Below are positions 13,561 through 25,789 of a stretch of DNA of 64,000 bases, in pieces. The stretch is from Epiperipatus broadwayi. Lineage: Eukaryota > Onychophora > Udeonychophora > Euonychophora > Peripatidae. Where the stretch lies: positions 1-64,000 of the forward strand of contig JAQFVV010012671.1 of assembly GCA_028023455.1 (NCBI GenBank). Direction: 5' to 3'. How positions within the stretch are numbered: position 1 is the first letter of the stretch; the number at the start of each line of letters is the position of its first letter. A program made the translations under genes and the position numbers. Under the pieces are notes generated by a model. That model was not told where the DNA came from. It did not search any database and was given only the letters and a program-made list of their open reading frames with translations.

Positions 13561-15400
13561 AATGGATGGAATGTAAGAAATAACCAAAAGGTAGTTGATT
13601 CAGATATAAGTGTAGATATAGAGAAGGAATGGGTCTGTAAAATTAATGGCAAGAAAGTTATTTATAAATGTAATGGAGAAGACAGAATTAAAAGAATTTA
13701 TAAAAGAGTAGTTAGGAAAGAAGAAATTGTTAAAATTGGATATTTGAATATGCAAGGTGGTAGAAGATTCAGAAAGGTGGGTGGAATTAAATAAAGCAAT
13801 TGAAAATGAAGAGCCTATTCTGGAATACTTGGTATGTTTAGGTATAAATAGAAAAGAAAAAAGAGGTGGTATAGGCATTATATCAAAAAAATATTAAACA
13901 TTGTTAAATGTCAAGAATATTTGTGGTTTGAAATAAGGTTAGATAGACAAAAATGGATAGTGGCTATAGTTTATATAGCCACTGGAGATAGTCAAACTAT
14001 AATGGAGTAGAACAGTAACATATATGAATGCCTAGTTAAAGATATACAGAGTTTTAAAGAAACGAGGAAGAGAATAATGGTTATAAGGGATATAAATGAA
14101 CATATTGAAGAAATTGATGATGTAGATAATAAAAATGGACAGATTTTGAAAAAATTTTGCCAGAGAGTGAATTTGAGTATTAGAAATTTTATCAAATATT
14201 TATGAGAGACAATACACATGGTCTAGAAGTAATATATTTCACACAATAGATTACGTATTGGTAGAGAAAGAGGGAATAAATAAAGTACGGAAAATTAAGG
14301 TGTTTGATAATGAAGAGAAAGTATGTATTAGTGATCATAACTTAATTGTAATAGAAATAGTAGTAATGTGATGGGGAATAGAAGTAAAAGTAGAAATAAT
14401 AGTGAAAGATGTGGATGGAGAGTGATAGAAAAAATGGCAAATAGGGTTTCAGGTGAGAATATTCAGAAGAATAAAAGTAATAAAAAATGACAAATAGTAA
14501 AAGTGTAAAAAAAAAAAGGAAAGAAGCATGCAGAAAATATAAGTGTGCTATTAAGAACAAGGAAAGTGAAAAAGATATTACTGCTAAATGGGAAAAGTAC
14601 TTAGAAAAGAAGAAGTTGGCTAAAATAGATAATTATAGAGAGATAATGAAATTGAATAGTAAATTATTGGAGGATGTTAATAAAAGTGGAAGAGATGGGA
14701 GTAAAAAATTTTGGAATTACATTAAAAGGAGAAATGTAGGGGAGAGAGACAGTATTACTAGATGATAAGGGAATAGAGTGTAGCTGTAGAGAAGACTTAG
14801 AGAGAATCTTAAATAGATATTCAATGGATATAGAAAAGATGTTAGATATGGACAGAGTGATAGAAAACATGAAAACATATAGTAATGGGAATCTAGAGAA
14901 GACTTAGAGAGAATCTTAACTAGATATCCACTGGATATAGAAAAGATGTTAGATGTGAAGGACAGAGTGATAGAAAACATGAAAACATATAGTAATGGGA
15001 ATATTAGTTTTACAAAAAATGAACTGAATGAGATAGGGAAGAAATTGAAAAGTGGAAAGACAAGAGGTTTAGATGGATGTGCAGCAGAGATGGTAATGAA
15101 TTTAGGGTATAGGACAAAAGTAAAGCTATTATCCTGTTTTAATAAGATGACACAGAAGAGTTTTTCCAGGTAGTTGGAGTAATACAGGAGTAAGATTATT
15201 ATTTAAAGGATCAGTAACATCAGTTTTAAATAATGTTTGGCTGGAAGAGTTTCAAAATGGATGGAAGGGAATAATGTAGTGGGGGAAGGTTTTAGATCAG
15301 ATAGGCCTATAGGAGATAGTTTATTTGTAGTTTCACAACTTATGGATATGAGTAGGAATTCAGGTAGACAGTTATATATGAGTTTTATAGATATACTATA
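13561..15400 (+). pseudogene. LINE 5' half: APE-type endonuclease and start of reverse transcriptase, broken
   Basis: Reading across frames gives an apurinic-type endonuclease: IGYLNMQGGR at about 13735, then RIMVIRDINEHIEEID at about 14070 (a decayed 'GDFNAHIG' box), then TWSRSN...TIDYVLVEKEG at about 14220-14270 and ISDHNLIVIE at about 14330 (the C-terminal SDH box). A basic linker follows (14487-14765), then the N-terminal reverse transcriptase region (SGKTRGLDGCAAEMV at about 15050). The copy stops at about 15400 after LYMSFIDI. The last 130 bp match the first 130 bp of the 3' half at 11.72 kb, so this is the same family. Many stops and frameshifts; not functional. Confidence 0.85.
14787..15002 (+). 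repeat. 107-bp tandem duplication inside the LINE
   Basis: Two adjacent copies start with TAGAGAAGACTTAGAGAGAA at 14787 and 14894, and both end with AGTAATGGGAAT. They differ at a few bases and by a 3-bp insertion. The duplication repeats part of the linker and the approach to the reverse transcriptase, and shifts the frame. Confidence 0.95.
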
Positions 15401-16346
15401 ACAGTTGGGAAAATCTGCCCCACATTGTGCACCATTTTCTTCTGTACCAGGCATTCCCCTTTATACCCTACTTATACAATTCAATCTGGTGTACAGATTA
15501 AGCAGTACTAATCTTAATGTAAATAATAAATTTCATAACTTAAATTTCAAGAGTATAATATTAATTCAGCATGATTTCGAAACAATGTTTATTTTATTTC
15601 TATGCTGACAGACATTAAGATGGCCACAATATACCTTTGAAAGGCATTATTGTAACACCTTTATGCACACTTCCTAGGGAAAAAGATTTTTTCCCAGAAA
15701 GGATACACAGCATTCATCCATTAAATCATACCAATAGGTTTTATTAACATTTTATTGGGATATCAAAATAACTACTGCCTGATATAGTAGTGTCCCATAA
15801 TGCTAAGCTCACCTCTTTTTATCTCAGGTTATAAAAAAAAAAGAAATTTAAAGCTGTCCTCGGAAATATCTATTCTTATAAAAAAAGACAAAAGAATAAT
15901 TAATAAAACCACACATGCCATGAAATAATTTAAGTAAAATATTTATTCATTCACATAAATATATAATGACTAAACCCCATTACACATCACCGATTACAAA
16001 GAATAAGTGAAAAATATATGTGATTAAACTGTATTCCCTTAATTTGTATACATAAAAAATGTTTGTTTGGATGAAGTGGTCTGATTTCCTACCCACACGT
16101 TTATATTAGGCAATATAAAAAAAAACTTATTATCAAATACTCGGTCGTACATCTCTCTGCATTTCTTCCACAATTTAATATTTCGAAAATCTTGTGTTAT
16201 CATACATATAAGCACACAAAGAAATAAAATAAAACCATTATTTTATGCATCTTATCTTGACTTTATTGATGCATATCTAAATGGTTGAAACATCAAAGCA
16301 ATATAAGGGTGACTTGTTTGCATGCCATGGGGATACTACTAGTATG
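15401..16346. other. Unassigned AT-rich spacer
   Basis: Nothing recognisable between the end of the LINE and the LTR element. Short open frames on both strands lack protein-like content. Confidence 0.5.
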
Positions 16347-16878
16347 TGTGTGTACATTTTAAAAGGGAATGTTAGATAAGTACATCAAAATAGGATGTGT
16401 TAATGTGTTAAAGAAGACAAGTAAACATAGGAATAGAAAACAGATTAAGCAGATAATTAATGAAGTAACCAATAATAGAAGAATAGAAGTTTTCTTTAAG
16501 GACTGTGTGTGTTCTCTAAATACCTCTTAGCTAATTATTCTATGTCTTTTATGTATCCAGAAGCCAAATGGAAATTCAACTCAGTATAATCCTTACTGAA
16601 GTGAAAAAAAGAATTTAGGTACAAAAATGGTAGCTCCAGTCTATATTATAATTTCTGTATGCCTTATGGCTTATTGTAACTAATGATTACTACACTAATT
16701 GTTCATCTGTAATATAATGTATTATAATTACATAAAACTAATTACCATATGTGTATGAATACATAAAAATACTATCAATTCCAGTTATATAAATTCATGC
16801 TTATTATTATTAAATAATAGATAACCAAACATGCACATATCCTTATTTTTATTGTGCTAATTAAATCAATATATAGCA
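16347..16878 (+). repeat. 5' LTR
   Basis: Pairs with 21012-21524. Shared blocks include GTTAATGTGTTAAAGAAG, AATTTCTGTATGCCTTATGG and TTATTATTATTAAATAATAG, and the ends are TG...CA. Divergence between the pair is plain by eye, which argues for an old insertion. Confidence 0.88.
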
Positions 16879-16879
16879 C

Positions 16880-17060
16880 AACTTGGCACAGTCAAACAGT
16901 GAACTGGAAAAAGCCAGTTTGGCCCAGTTGGAAAGGGAATTGAATTGACAAAAGCCAGCTTGATCCAATCAGACAGTAACATGGAAAAAGCCAGCTTGGT
17001 AATTGGGGAAAAAAGCATGAACCTAAAGAGTTGAGGCATGAAAGCACTGAGCAGAAAGCT
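16880..17060 (+). repeat. Primer-binding region and degenerate repeats of the untranslated leader
   Basis: TGGCACAGTC sits where a tRNA primer-binding site is expected. Downstream, a unit containing GAAAAAGCCAG(C/T)TTGG recurs about three times with changes. No open frame. Confidence 0.45.
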
Positions 17061-17339
17061 AGTAATAGGCACTAAAGAATTGATAGAGATAATAAATATG
17101 GCAACTGTTCAGTTAGATATAGGATAATTTGATGGTATCTATCCCTCCACCTTAATGGCCTGTTTATACAACTCATATATCTAAATATTTTGTAGTCAAT
17201 AAGGTGAAAGATGATGTCACTAAGCTTTTGGGGGGTCTAAGATTAATTGAGGTCATAAATCAATTATGTGAACCTGATGACCCTGAAAGTTTAATTTATG
17301 CTGTATTAAGAGGCTACATAATCAATTTAGCCCTGAACC

Positions 17340-17930
17340 ATCAAAACATATAAACAGGCTAGCCTTTCATAACAGATGCCAAGTGATGAAAGAAGGTTAT
17401 GAGCCTGGAATTGGTATTAAAAGATTTGGCTAGAAACTGTGCATATGGTATTTAGATGAGGCCTTATTGGTTTAATTTCTTTGGGAGATGAATGATGACA
17501 GACTCCATCAGCAGCTATTGATCATCCTTGAATTAACTTACATAGAAGTGATCGGAAAGAAAATTTCTCAAGAGATAGTAATCAGTATTGGAAATGAACT
17601 TCTAAAATCAGATGCAGGTAACTCAAATCAACCATCAGTTCTTAAAAATGAAAACTCAAATTGGAGTATTTTCATTGTGGAAAGGCTGGGCATTTTATGA
17701 GTGCAGCAATAAGAATGTGAGATGTAAATAATGTGGAAAAGTGGGATACATAGTGAAAACTAAAATTAAATCAGTAAATAAAGATTTCCTGAAAAACAAA
17801 ATGAGCATATCTGAACAGGACACTGACATCCATGAAATAGAGACTCATAATAGTAAACAAACAATATTAATAATAAAAATACAAGGAAAATCAATCAAAA
17901 TGAAAATAGATAGTCTAATGGAGAAGGATA
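17340..17930 (+). pseudogene. gag zinc-knuckle region and protease trace
   Basis: FHNRCQVMKEGYEPG followed by a DEALLV block and NDDRLHQQLL matches the retrotransposon-gag pattern of K02A2.6-type elements. Near 17660-17760 two CCHC zinc knuckles are readable across frames (FHCGKAGHFMS, then CGKVGYIVKT). At about 17870-17930, IKIQGKSIKMKIDS matches the protease start, with the active-site triplet reading D-S-L instead of D-T/S-G. Frameshifts separate the blocks. Confidence 0.75.
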
Positions 17931-18229
17931 TCAAAAATATGTCAGAGGGATTGGATCACGCTCAATGTGGAACTAAAAATAAACAAAGAATTGAAAAAAT
18001 GAGGGTAAGGGCAAGAGATGCAAATGGAAATCCCATTAACATAGTCACAATGGTAAAAGTCATGGTAATTACAAACCATCATCATGAAACCCTAGATTTA
18101 TATATTGTAAAAAAGTAACATAACACTATTGATCAGTAGGGAATGGTTCACCCCAGTCAGAATACAAGTAGAAAAAGAACTAGAAGATAAATTTCTCAGA
18201 TAATTCATGGCAAAACATGGAAAATTAAA

Positions 18230-19520
18230 CACAAAACCTGTTGAGATCAACTATCATAAAGGAACAAAACCCATTTCTTTCAGACCAAGAAAACTTCCAG
18301 TTACCCAAAGACCCTGAGTTGAGATTTAGTAGAGAAAAGGGTAGTAACATCCATAGAGGATTCAGAATGGGTATCACTCGTAGTTATTGTTATGAAACAA
18401 AATGATCAAATATATATATGAAACAAAATGATCAAATATATATATACAGAGACAACAGGTTGACTATTAACAAATGAATAGAGAAAAACCTGTATCCTGT
18501 GTCAAATGTCAGAGAAATTTTACCAGGTTAAGAGTGGATAAGCACTTTGCAAAATAGGATCTGAAGGCAGCCTTCCATCTAATCACAATGTCAAAAGAAA
18601 CTGCAGCCATGTTGACCATATAAAAAATTACATTTTGGGATAACTATAGCCCCAAATATCTTCCAAGCCAAAATGGAAATGTTACTTGAAGACACAGGAA
18701 GGGATTATACAATATTTTAATGATATCTTAATAATGGATAATTCAAGAAAATCATTGAATGAGAAATTTAACAGGGCATGCAAAAGATTAGAAAGATTTG
18801 GATTTACTTTTAATATACAAAAATGTGTTGGGGATGCACCAGAAATAGTTTCTAGGATATATCATCTTGTCCAGGGGAATCCAACCTGACCCCCCCCCCC
18901 CAAAAAAAAAAAAAAACCCAAATTATAATGAATGTACAACTCCCCAAAAATGTAAAACAACTCCAAGCATTGTTAGCCTTAATCAATTTCTTTGAAAATT
19001 TTATTAAAAACAAGGCAAATGTAACAAAACTCTCCTATACAAATTTTTAAAAAAGAATCAAAAATGAACCTGGGGCAAGCTGCAAGAGGGCACTTTTTGA
19101 AAGTTCAAGGCACTTTTCATCAGATCAGCTATTAGTACATGTTCATCATAATCACAATCTAATATTAACTACAGTCACATCTGAGTATGGTTCTTAGTGA
19201 AATGTTAGAAGTGGAATGCTGCATAGCATTTATGTCCAGAACATTTACAGTAGCAGGAAAGAACTACAACCAATTTTACAAAGAGATACTAGCCATTGTT
19301 GCTACAATGCAGAAATTTCACTGCTATAAATATGGAAGGATAATCAAATCATTATGAATCACCCACCTCCTCCTAGATATTGTAGTCAACAAACAAACTG
19401 CTCTAAAGCATCTGAGACTATGTATGATTCATTGGTACAATTTACTCTTGGCCTATAAGTATGAGTTATGCTGTCAGAAGGACACTCAAATCAGACATGT
19501 TGACACCTTATTTCATGCCT
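18230..19520 (+). pseudogene. Reverse transcriptase and RNase H remnant
   Basis: LVEKGVVTSIEDSEWVSLVVIV at about 18320 is the 'SEWASPIV' block of the reverse transcriptase. GIIQYFNDILIM at about 18700 is the catalytic box, with the usual Y-x-D-D reading F-N-D. RNase H follows: AFMSRTFTVAGKNYNQFYKE and ILAIVATMQKFH at 19220-19330 match the 'ASRTL...NYSQIEKEALAI' segment, and HVDTLFHAS at about 19497 matches the 'ADALSR' end. A C14/A14 homopolymer block interrupts it at 18890-18916. Stops and frameshifts throughout. Confidence 0.85.
18392..18445 (+). repeat. 27-bp tandem duplication in the RT remnant
   Basis: ATGAAACAAAATGATCAAAT starts at 18392 and again at 18419, each followed by a TA run. 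Confidence 0.95.
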
Positions 19521-19699
19521 CTGATACTACAGAAAAAATAAACAATGATGTGGAAATAAATTTCCCTGGAAACCTGAGTCAATCAATACTAAAACTGTAG
19601 CCAACTGGACTCAGGAAATTACAGAAAAACAAATCACTTATTGGGCGGATTAGTTATGGATGTCCAAATAAATGTCCACCCTATCTAAAGAATCATTAT

Positions 19700-20700
19700 G
19701 AATGGCTCACCAACAACCATCAATGTTGAATGGATGTATTATAAATTGTGACCATGTTTTGATTCCACTTGTAGGTCATGAAAAACTAATTCACCAAGGA
19801 TATCCTAGGATAGTGAGGGTGAAAGCTTTTGCTCACAGCTATATATACTCGTTGAGCATAAGCAATGACATAGAACTTGTAGGTCATGAAAAACTAATTC
19901 ACCAAGGATATCCTAGGATAGTGAGGGTGAAAGCTCTTGCTCACAGCTATATATATTCGTTGAGCATAAGCAATGACAGAGAAAAATATAAAAAGGTGCA
20001 GACATTGTCAGTCTACCACAAACTCTCCTTGGCCTAAAGAAAATAGATTGTGGAACCATGTACATATTGACTATTGTGATAACATTATATTTGTATTAGT
20101 AGATGCTGCCTCCAAATAGATAGAATATAAACTTTTAAAAAATATAAGTGTAAAAGAAACTATATATATTCTTAAAGAAATAGTTATGTATTGTGGTTCT
20201 CCAGAGGTACTCATTTCTGATAATAGCACTTTGGAAGAATTTAAAGCAATTTTGGATGGATGGTGAGTATGATATGTACCAGCATTACCTTATCCCCTGA
20301 ATCAAATTGAATGGCAGAGAAGGCAATGCAAGAATTGAAGTTAATTCTAAATAGACTAAGTTAACCAGGCATCAATGAAGCCGTGAACATAGCAATTCTG
20401 CACCAACACATCACACTATCTACAACCAGTGGTAAATGACTGGAAGAAATATTGATGGAAAAGAAATTGACAAACTAACTATCCATCCTCCTGCCAAAGA
20501 AGAAAAAATAAATAAAAATGAGAACAAACAGTCCTTCCTCCTACGAAGAAGGTCCAACCAATAAAAAATCCAGTAAATAACCATGCTGCTGGAGAAAAGG
20601 TGTGGACAAGAAATAATCTATGGAAAATGTGGATTGGGGATCAAATGAAGAAAGTAATTTTGAACCACATCATAGAAATGCAAATCTCCACAGGAGTTAT
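19700..20700 (+). pseudogene. Integrase remnant: zinc domain, core and C-terminal tail
   Basis: HEKLIHQGYPRIVRVKA and the following HSYIYSL form the H-H side of the integrase zinc-binding domain; this block is duplicated in tandem. The core starts at about 20035 (NHVHIDYCD, the first catalytic Asp) and continues with GSPEVLISDNSTLEEF at about 20195 (second Asp) and a decayed 'PYHPQSNG.AE' segment at about 20285. At about 20600-20700 a frame reading VWTRNNLWKMW resembles the tail that precedes the SH3-like end. Stops split all parts. The 84-codon open frame at 20620-20874 is in another frame and is probably chance. Confidence 0.82.
19768..19983 (+). repeat. 108-bp in-frame tandem duplication of the integrase zinc-domain segment
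   Basis: Copies at 19768 and 19876 both begin CTTGTAGGTCATGAAAAACT and are nearly identical. The unit is 36 codons, so the frame is kept and the zinc-domain histidines occur twice in one 111-codon open frame. Confidence 0.97.
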
Positions 20701-21011
20701 CTACAGATACCAAAGCACATTAGAAAAAACTGGACTAAAACAAATGTAGACCTTAATGCTGAAAGTTTTGAAAACCTGACCAAAAATGAAAAAAAAACCA
20801 ACAAGATTGTGCAGATTCATACCATTACTGATAGTGAACCAGAAGAAGAACCTGATATTGTGGATCCACAATGAAGTGCTGTGGAATATCCAAGTACCAA
20901 AATGAATTTGATGTCAACATCAACTTCTCGCTTATTTAAAAGATTATATTTGCTATTCCAGAGTAAAAATAAACAGTCTGCAGAATTTCTTAGAATATGA
21001 AGGGGTAGTGC

Positions 21012-21524
21012 TGTGTGTACCTTGAAACAGATAGTGTTAATGAGTTAAAGAAGACAAGTATGTCAAAACAGGGGGAAAGGTTAATGTGTTAAAGAAGATA
21101 AGTAAATATAAAAATAGAAAATGGATTGAGCAGGCATTTAATGAACTAACTTACAATATAAATTTTCTCTAAGGATGTGTGTGTTATATAAATACCTATT
21201 AACTAATTATTCTGTGTCTTTTATATTGATGTAAACATGCATCCAGAAGCTAAGTGGACTTCGACCCAGTAGAATCCCCACTGAAGGTAAGAAAGGGGAT
21301 TTAGCTTTGAAAGAAGCCATACTGGCCTATATTATAATTTCTGTATGCCTTATGGCTAATTGTAACTGATGATTACTATACTAATTGTTCAATTGCCATA
21401 TGTATATATAAATATACTATCAATTCCATGTGCATGAATTAATGTTTATTATTATTAAATAATAGATAAGCAACCTTGCTCGGGTTCTCATTTTTTCTTG
21501 TACTAGTTAAATCAATACATAGCA
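21012..21524 (+). repeat. 3' LTR
   Basis: Partner of 16347-16878. It carries an extra internal partial duplication: GTTAA(T)G(A/T)GTTAAAGAAG occurs near 21035 and again near 21081. Confidence 0.88.
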
Positions 21525-23528
21525 AATAATTTGAGATAATAAAAATGGAATTTATTTCACTGCAATTAAAAGACTTTGTAGCCAGCAAGAAGGCAGTGCA
21601 ATATTTGAAGCTAATATTAAATAATGTTCAGTATAAGGATATCAATGAGCTTTAACAGCAATCATGTTTTGCTGAAATGTTCATAAAACAAAAATTCTGA
21701 ATTGGTTCCTAATAAGATTGTGAAAAAAGAAAACCATTTGGACAGTGTGAAATATAATATTGGAGAAACAATATGAATAGTGACATACTGAGAAGAAAAT
21801 TGACAAACAGGAGTTTATCAAAAATATTATCCAAACAACTTATATCGGAACAGCTTCTTGATGGCCATGAAGTGCGAAGACACATTAATCATCTTATAAG
21901 TCACTAGAGTGAGCTATAGAAATCAGTGAACAGAAAAATGAGTTCTCCAGTAACAGAAATAATATATCCCGTGATAGAAGAAAATTATGATAGACATCAT
22001 TAAAAGCATGAGAGCAAGTAAAACTAGATTTTTTTGGTAGACTAATGATTTGACATAAGTAATCATGGTATCTGGAAAAAGAACAGAGTAAAGGTAGAGG
22101 AGAATGAAATCCTGGTATTACTTCTTAGATGAATGAGAAATCAGAGAAGGCCTAAAAAGTTTAAAGACTAATATTTGAAATTAAATAGGTGGACTATTTT
22201 CTAGAGGGGAAAAGTATACTGTCTAAATGATAATATTGTAAACATGCCTATACAAGTATATATTTCAAAAATGTAAATAAAGCTATTATGTTTGTAATAA
22301 CTCATCAAACAGAAAGATGAATAAATTATCCCATTATTAAATCACTAGAAAATTAGTATATACAGTGTGTATATTTGAATACAGATTATGTAAATGTATA
22401 CTAAATATGCAGATTATTCAAGATGCAATAAAAATGCAAAGATAATGTGCAATGTAGTAGTGTGTTACAATAGCAAAGTGAGAGATGATAGTTTACTCAG
22501 AAAGAATGTGAAACAGCACATATTAAGAAAATGACTGTGGAAAATATCTGCACATAGATATATATGTATTTATTTATGTGGAGTTAATAAACTCATCTTT
22601 TTACCATAGTTTTGAGGTTTATTCTAGACCATAAATATTGATGCGTATACAGCTGGTAAATGTCAATATAATCCCTGCATATAGCAAAATGCAATAAGTT
22701 TTTTTTTGTTTGTTTTTAATAACCAATACAAATAATTAATAACAAGGAAAGACTGATCACAATTTTTGTAAACATTTATCTGATTATTTTTTGAGCTCCT
22801 AATGTAAGTAAATGTAATTGTTTAAATGAATTAACTTACAAATCTTAAACAAGCAGGTTTGCTTTTGGAAAAAATATCACACTGGTTTTAACATTTTATT
22901 TTTAAATATAATGTAATTTATTTTACATTTTTCACTGTTTAAGCATAGTGGTAGAGAAGCATATATTTACATGGAATAATAATGTATAGTTAAAGAATCA
23001 AGTGTTTAAAAATAATATTTGAAACTGTGTAATAATTTCAATGTTCAGATGCTGATTTCTGAAAACAAAGCTGATATAGGTAAAACCCTATTAATCCAAA
23101 TCTTTGGTTCCAAGGCCTTTTCGGTTTTGAATTTTTTAAATTTCAAGAACATGTTTTACTTCTTCACTCAAAATTCAACCCTTACCAAGATAGAAAAAAG
23201 TAGCAGCCTTATTTACTGATTGTTTTTTTAATGTTGTTTGAAGGTGTGAGTACAAACTAATTTATTTATTGTAAAAAGTTATGATGACCTTTGAAATTTT
23301 ATTTGAATGATAGAAGTTTGTGACTAATGAATATATTTGGATTAACAAGTATTCTCCCTATAATTTAAAATTGTATACTATTTTAAAGTGCATTTATGTC
23401 ATAATTATATATACAATAGAAGACACTTTACTTTCTGTTGTACATATTTTCTACAATTTATTTATAATATCCTCAAATAAAGCATAATAATGTTGTATAT
23501 TAAATATTAAAATAGTACTAATGGTTTT
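21525..23528. other. Unassigned AT-rich spacer
   Basis: No gene or RNA recognised. 21.7-22.2 kb is slightly less AT-rich and may be an unidentified old repeat. Confidence 0.4.
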
Positions 23529-24191
23529 TGTTGTGTTTAGTCATAATTATATATATAAACACAATGAGTATACATACATCTTATAATATATTTATTAGTA
23601 ATATATAGCTACAAAACATACATTCAATTTACAATTGTTATTTATAGACAGCAAAACTACACCTACTACTGTTGGCAAGGGATAACTCCCAGTTCTAGAA
23701 TGAACTGTTGAAGAGAGGACTGTACATGTGTGCCCTTATAGAATTCTACCCACTTACAGCACTTGCAGCCTGCCTCATGAGTAGATACGGTGACTATTCT
23801 GGCTGTAATGACAGCTAGCCTTGAATCAGCTTTGGTTCTGGAAGCTTCCAGTTCTTGCTTCATAGCATAATTGTTAACTTTGATAACTATAGTCTGGAGA
23901 ATGACCACTGCTGTTCAGGTTAACAGAAGTTCCCTTCCATAAATATGGAGAACCCAGCTACTGTTATTCAGGTTTAACAGTTGTTCTCTGATATTACCTT
24001 CAAAAAGACTATTTATAATCAAATCCCTAACTTTAATTGAAACATTCAGATTCAGTGAGCATCATTGATGTTGGCCTATTCTTGCCATTAGCTATACATT
24101 ATCTATTATATATGTATTGTTTTGTGGCAATGAATGCTCAATCTGATCATGATAAGAAAAACATTATTTGAAGGCAAGGTGAGATATGATA
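23529..24191 (-). repeat. 3' LTR of the minus-strand element
   Basis: On the minus strand it ends CACAACA. It shares with 25790-26467 the blocks TATAATATATTTATTAGTAA, GAACTGTTGAAGA and GATCATGATAAGAAAA. Confidence 0.85.
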
Positions 24192-24569
24192 TTCCCTCCC
24201 CCTGGTTAAAATCAGCCCTGGCAAATGTAGTCATGCAGGTGTGTTGGAAGATGTTTTCTTTGCTTTGTTGCTTCTTCTGACTTGATGATGTTCTCAGCAG
24301 ATCTGCTGCTGTTGTTGTTTGGTTTATTTAGAATGGAAGGTTTACTGAAACTGGCTGATAACTCATGACTGGTAGATTGCAACTGTTTTATCTGATGAAG
24401 TTTTGCTGATGGCTGGTCTTAGAACTGTAGGTTCACACAGTTGGTTGATGATACCACTGTAGGCTTGTCATCTGATGAAGCTTTTCTGATAGCTGGTTGT
24501 GAGACTGTAGGTTCATTACATCTGGCTGATGAAGTATAAAATAACCATAAGTTTGTTTCTGTGATGATG

Positions 24570-25320
24570 ATGTTCTTCTCCATCAGCAGTTTTAATCACC
24601 ACTGTTTGTGATCTTTTGACTTTGATCATGATCACTGGAACCCATTTGGTGATTCCCTTAAAGATGTAGTATAGGAAGTGAGTACTTATTCATTTTTTTG
24701 CATTCTTAGTCTCGTACATTATTCTAGGGTTCAAATCTAGATTAATTACTTCTGAGCAGACCCTGTGTCCAATTTCATTGTGATCAGCATATCATTAATA
24801 AGGGTTTTGCATTTGAAAACAGTCACTGTTTTGTTTATGCAGGCAATTTGTTTTTTGACTTTATCCATTGTCATAAGTTATTTATATTGTTTCCTTTTAA
24901 AGCAAGAAGTTTTTGTGTGACTGTTATGCTTGCAATATGTACACACTGTATAATGAAATGGATATTCTGTATATGTATGTATCAGTACGTTACATCTGTA
25001 ACAATGCTTTTCATTCATTATTGTTGATTTATTTGCGCTATCTGTAGGTGCTTATCTGACTCAATGTTCTGCTCAATCCTTTGAATATTATAATTCTTTT
25101 TTTTTCAATGGTTTTATTTGACTAACTGTTGATTTGGCTAGTGTTGCATGAAATAAAGTGGATTCAAATGTTATGTCAGGATCCATTAGGAGCTTGACTC
25201 TAAGACTATGATTGTTCATTCCACAGACATAACAATCTTGAAGAGCTTCATTAAGGAAGTCATATGTTAACAAAATCTCTAGCCTCTTCTCCTTCCTCTT
25301 GGACATAAACATTGAAATGA
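24570..25320 (-). pseudogene. gag, protease and integrase-tail remnant
   Basis: Minus-strand open frame 25312-25088 reads FLNEALQDCYVCGMNN, a close match to the 'FLDEALRDRFVCGL' gag segment of K02A2.6-type elements. Downstream (25010-24890) come CYRCN and CTYCKHNSHTKTSC, two zinc knuckles. Near 24770 lies MKLDTGS, the protease active site. At about 24650-24580, KWVPVIMIKVKRS then VIKTADG match the integrase C-terminal tail ('KWVPG...'). Joining protease to integrase tail implies a deletion of several kb relative to a full element. Confidence 0.8.
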
Positions 25321-25789
25321 TATCTCTGCATTATCGTTAGTGGGTTAGGAGTAAAAAAGTTGTTAGTAGAGAAGGACTTTGTAAGTCTGGAGTCTGATTA
25401 TTGATATAAGCATGGATAATTTTAACTCGGGTCTTTTTATTTGATTAGCCTGTAAATTAAAGATTATTCGATCTTTATAACTTGACAAATTCTCTGGATA
25501 GGCCAGATCAAATGCTTAAATTAAGCCAATATTAGCCATTCTTATATTTTTCTTCTCTTTTTATTATGAGAGAGAAAAAATTTCTTTAGTTTCTGTCTTT
25601 ATTACTAAGAGTAACCACTCTGGTTTGATTTTATAAAATTTTATTAACATGCCAATAATGTTTGTTGTCAATTTTTTCTGAATAATGACAAAATCTAATA
25701 ACCCGCATTTGCAAGATTTGTTTGTTTAAAACTTTTTTTCCAGTCATAGGAATTTTTGATTATTTTTATTTTGCTGACTGCACCAACTC

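Larger units (their letters stand above)
16347..21524 (+). mobile_element. Decayed Ty3/mdg4 (K02A2.6-like) LTR retrotransposon
   Basis: Two diverged direct repeats of about 0.5 kb, both beginning TGTGTGTAC and ending ATAGCA, flank about 4.1 kb that contains, in order, gag with zinc knuckles, a protease trace, reverse transcriptase, RNase H, integrase zinc domain, integrase core and integrase tail. This order is that of Ty3/mdg4 elements. A polypurine stretch (ATGAAGGGG) lies just before the 3' LTR. A possible primer-binding site begins TGGCACAGTC six bases after the 5' LTR. No clear target-site duplication is seen. All coding parts carry stops and frameshifts, so the copy is old and inactive. 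Confidence 0.9.

Noticed and set aside
14342-14560. Membrane protein on the minus strand
   Set aside because: Tyr/Phe run is the complement of an A/G-rich LINE linker.
13600-14870. Minus-strand open frames across the LINE
   Set aside because: They are antisense shadows of the plus-strand endonuclease and linker, Phe/Ser/Ile-rich with no domain.
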